The notes beneath the pieces were generated by a model. It saw nothing but the letters and a program-made list of their open reading frames with translations. It was not told where the DNA came from and made no database searches. The position numbers were made by a program, and so were the translations under genes. This document shows, in pieces, positions 14,635 through 15,318 of a DNA stretch of 15,318 bases; position 1 is the stretch's first letter, and each line of letters opens with the position of its first letter. Source of the stretch: CAYQPF01 sp964419225 (GTDB taxonomy: Bacteria; Cloacimonadota; Cloacimonadia; Cloacimonadales; CAYQPF01); NCBI GenBank assembly GCA_964419225.1, contig CAYQPF010000117.1, forward strand, positions 1 to 15,318. The letters run 5' to 3'.

Positions 14635-14636
14635 GG

Positions 14637-14823
14637 AAGAGGCTGTGCAAAAACAGCTTCCAAATGGATGTCAAATGGCCACAATTGACATCTCTAAATA
14701 CTTGAACTACTTCTAATGTATTACATGCCAACCATATAGCTTCCTCTCCCTTGTCAGGGAGAGGATTGAGGTGAGGGTGGAAGAAGTGTTCCTGCGTTTC
14801 TCTCCATTTTTGCACAGCCTCTT
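14637..14823. mobile_element. MITE-like element 2 (perfect 17-bp terminal inverted repeats)
   Basis: AAGAGGCTGTGCAAAAA (14637-14653) and TTTTTGCACAGCCTCTT (14807-14823) are exact reverse complements and bound 187 bp. Inside, GATGTCAA (14668-14675) faces TTGACATC (14685-14692), and CCTCTCCCT faces AGGGAGAGG (about 14743-14764). This is the same plan as element 1. Short frames crossing it in several readings are not genes. No clear target duplication is seen; the shared CGGAAGAG at the left edge of both elements suggests tandem duplication or insertion of one beside the other. Confidence 0.7.
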
Positions 14824-14865
14824 TAGCCTGTTGACTAAATCAAACTACTACTCCCTCCTCCTAAA

Positions 14866-14877
14866 GGGCTTCAGCCC
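14866..14877. other. Small palindrome
   Basis: GGGCT and AGCCC flank TC, a 12-bp near-palindrome with no T-run after it. It is probably repeat-derived. Confidence 0.35.
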
Positions 14878-14936
14878 AATTCTACCCAAATAAATCTTTT
14901 GAACTATTTTCCAACACAATATATAAAATAGTCTTT

Positions 14937-14958
14937 TTGAATTATGCAGATGCCTCTT
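14937..14958. repeat. Dispersed repeat, copy B
   Basis: It matches 18-39 at 21 of 22 positions (core ATGCAGATGCCTCTT). The 3' half also resembles the right terminal repeat of element 2 (TGCACAGCCTCTT). As at copy A, a small hairpin of different sequence follows (ACCATT 14975-14980 with AATGGT 14983-14988). Confidence 0.6.
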
Positions 14959-14997
14959 CATTAGGTAGGTGATAACCATTCTAATGGTCTTGGACAT

Positions 14998-15017
14998 ACA
15001 GGATTTATCCTGTTTTT
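14998..15017 (+). terminator. Terminator-like hairpin with no gene just upstream
   Basis: ACAGGA (14998-15003) pairs with TCCTGT (15008-15013) around TTTA, followed by TTTT (15014-15017). The form is that of an intrinsic terminator, but the nearest upstream gene already has one, so it may be a repeat or may protect the downstream promoter from read-through. Confidence 0.5.
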
Positions 15018-15069
15018 GTACAAGAACAAAACCGTTTTAAGAGATTATTTTTAAATCTAAAAATTAACA

Positions 15070-15099
15070 TTGACAAAAATAATCCTCACTTCATAGATT
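15070..15099 (+). promoter_or_regulatory. Promoter upstream of the 37-codon frame
   Basis: A perfect TTGACA (15070-15075) is followed after 18 bp by TAGATT (15094-15099, 4 of 6). The predicted transcript would begin near 15106 and carry AGGAG 15121-15125 ahead of the ATG at 15133. Confidence 0.5.
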
Positions 15100-15132
15100 T
15101 GGTATCTGGAATAATTATTCAGGAGTAAATCT

Positions 15133-15246
15133 ATGTTGTTAAGGAAATATGTACATAGTACATTAGTCGGAATCTTACCTCTATCCTGCAGCAATGCTAT
15201 GTTGCTGACTCAAACCAGCACACTTAAAAATAGGTCATCTGCTTAA
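15133..15246 (+). CDS. Hypothetical 37-residue peptide
   Basis: A short frame with good signals: promoter-like boxes at 15070-15099, AGGAG seven bases before the ATG, and a stop at 15244. The peptide begins MLLRKYVHSTLVGILPLSCSNA, with a basic start and then a hydrophobic stretch holding one cysteine, like a weak signal or lipoprotein peptide. It continues MLLTQTSTLKNRSSA. It is not recognised. CAGCAA (15189-15194) and TTGCTG (15202-15207) form an inverted repeat inside it. It may be a real small gene, the remnant of a broken secreted protein, or the leader of a gene beyond the window. Confidence 0.3.
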   Translation: MLLRKYVHSTLVGILPLSCSNAMLLTQTSTLKNRSSA

Positions 15247-15265
15247 CTAGCAATAATTTACCCCA

Positions 15266-15276
15266 CCCCCCCCCCC
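15266..15276. repeat. Poly-C homopolymer (11 C)
   Basis: CCCC-A at 15261-15265 is followed by eleven C in an otherwise AT-rich stretch, 19 bp after the stop of the small frame. Such tracts can vary in length by slippage, and they are also a common site of sequencing error. Confidence 0.8.
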
Positions 15277-15318
15277 GAAAAGAGATAATTGCCACTTATT
15301 AGAAAAACTCAATACAGA

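Noticed and set aside
14406..14815. Overlapping short frames of 67-99 codons on both strands
   Set aside because: They fall within the two inverted-repeat elements and reflect repeat sequence, not coding selection.

Overview
The window is AT-rich bacterial chromosome. It has one long leftward operon of housekeeping genes, two rightward metabolic or signalling units, and unusually busy intergenic DNA. My best guess for the host is Cloacimonadota (Candidatus Cloacimonetes) or a similar anaerobic amino-acid fermenter. This rests on the B12-dependent lysine fermentation genes, the low GC content and the style of the intergenic repeats. It is inference, because no rRNA or marker phylogeny is available here.

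Layout. Bases 1-332 hold short repeats and hairpins. Bases 333-2187 (+) carry two overlapping glycosyltransferase genes, a CgeB-like GT followed by a family 2 GT. Bases 2188-2471 hold repeat remnants and two tandem hairpin terminators facing the leftward operon. Bases 2472-8701 (-) are a tight six-gene operon, transcribed in this order: PP-loop tRNA-thiolation-like protein, metallo-beta-lactamase-fold hydrolase, rsgA, nadK, recN, and a DUF4349-like membrane protein. Neighbours in this operon overlap by 4 bp or lie only 2-7 bp apart. Bases 8702-9114 hold divergent promoters and repeats. Bases 9115-10170 (+) are a stand-alone cheB. Bases 10171-10662 hold repeats and the kam promoter region. Bases 10663-14386 (+) encode both subunits of lysine 5,6-aminomutase (kamD, kamE) and then both subunits of an acetoacetate/butyrate-type CoA-transferase (atoD, atoA). 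A strong hairpin with a T-run separates the two pairs. Bases 14387-15318 hold a terminator, two tandem MITE-like elements of about 190 bp, several hairpins, and a promoter-RBS-37-codon reading frame followed by an 11-C homopolymer.

How the genes work together. KamDE moves the terminal amino group of lysine or beta-lysine using adenosylcobalamin and PLP. AtoDA is the type of CoA-transferase that closes the lysine-to-acetate/butyrate route. The intermediate enzymes (kamA, kdd, kce, kal) are not in this window. The leftward operon combines tRNA sulfuration, ribosome assembly (RsgA), NADP synthesis and recombinational repair (RecN).

The least ordinary material is intergenic. It includes a tandem pair of terminal-inverted-repeat elements, and several unrelated short motifs (GTCCAT, CACAAAG, ATTAGTG, ATTCGC, ATCYGCG) that all recur with the same 9-bp period. 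I did not find a convincing new multi-gene system such as a defence island, BGC or CRISPR.
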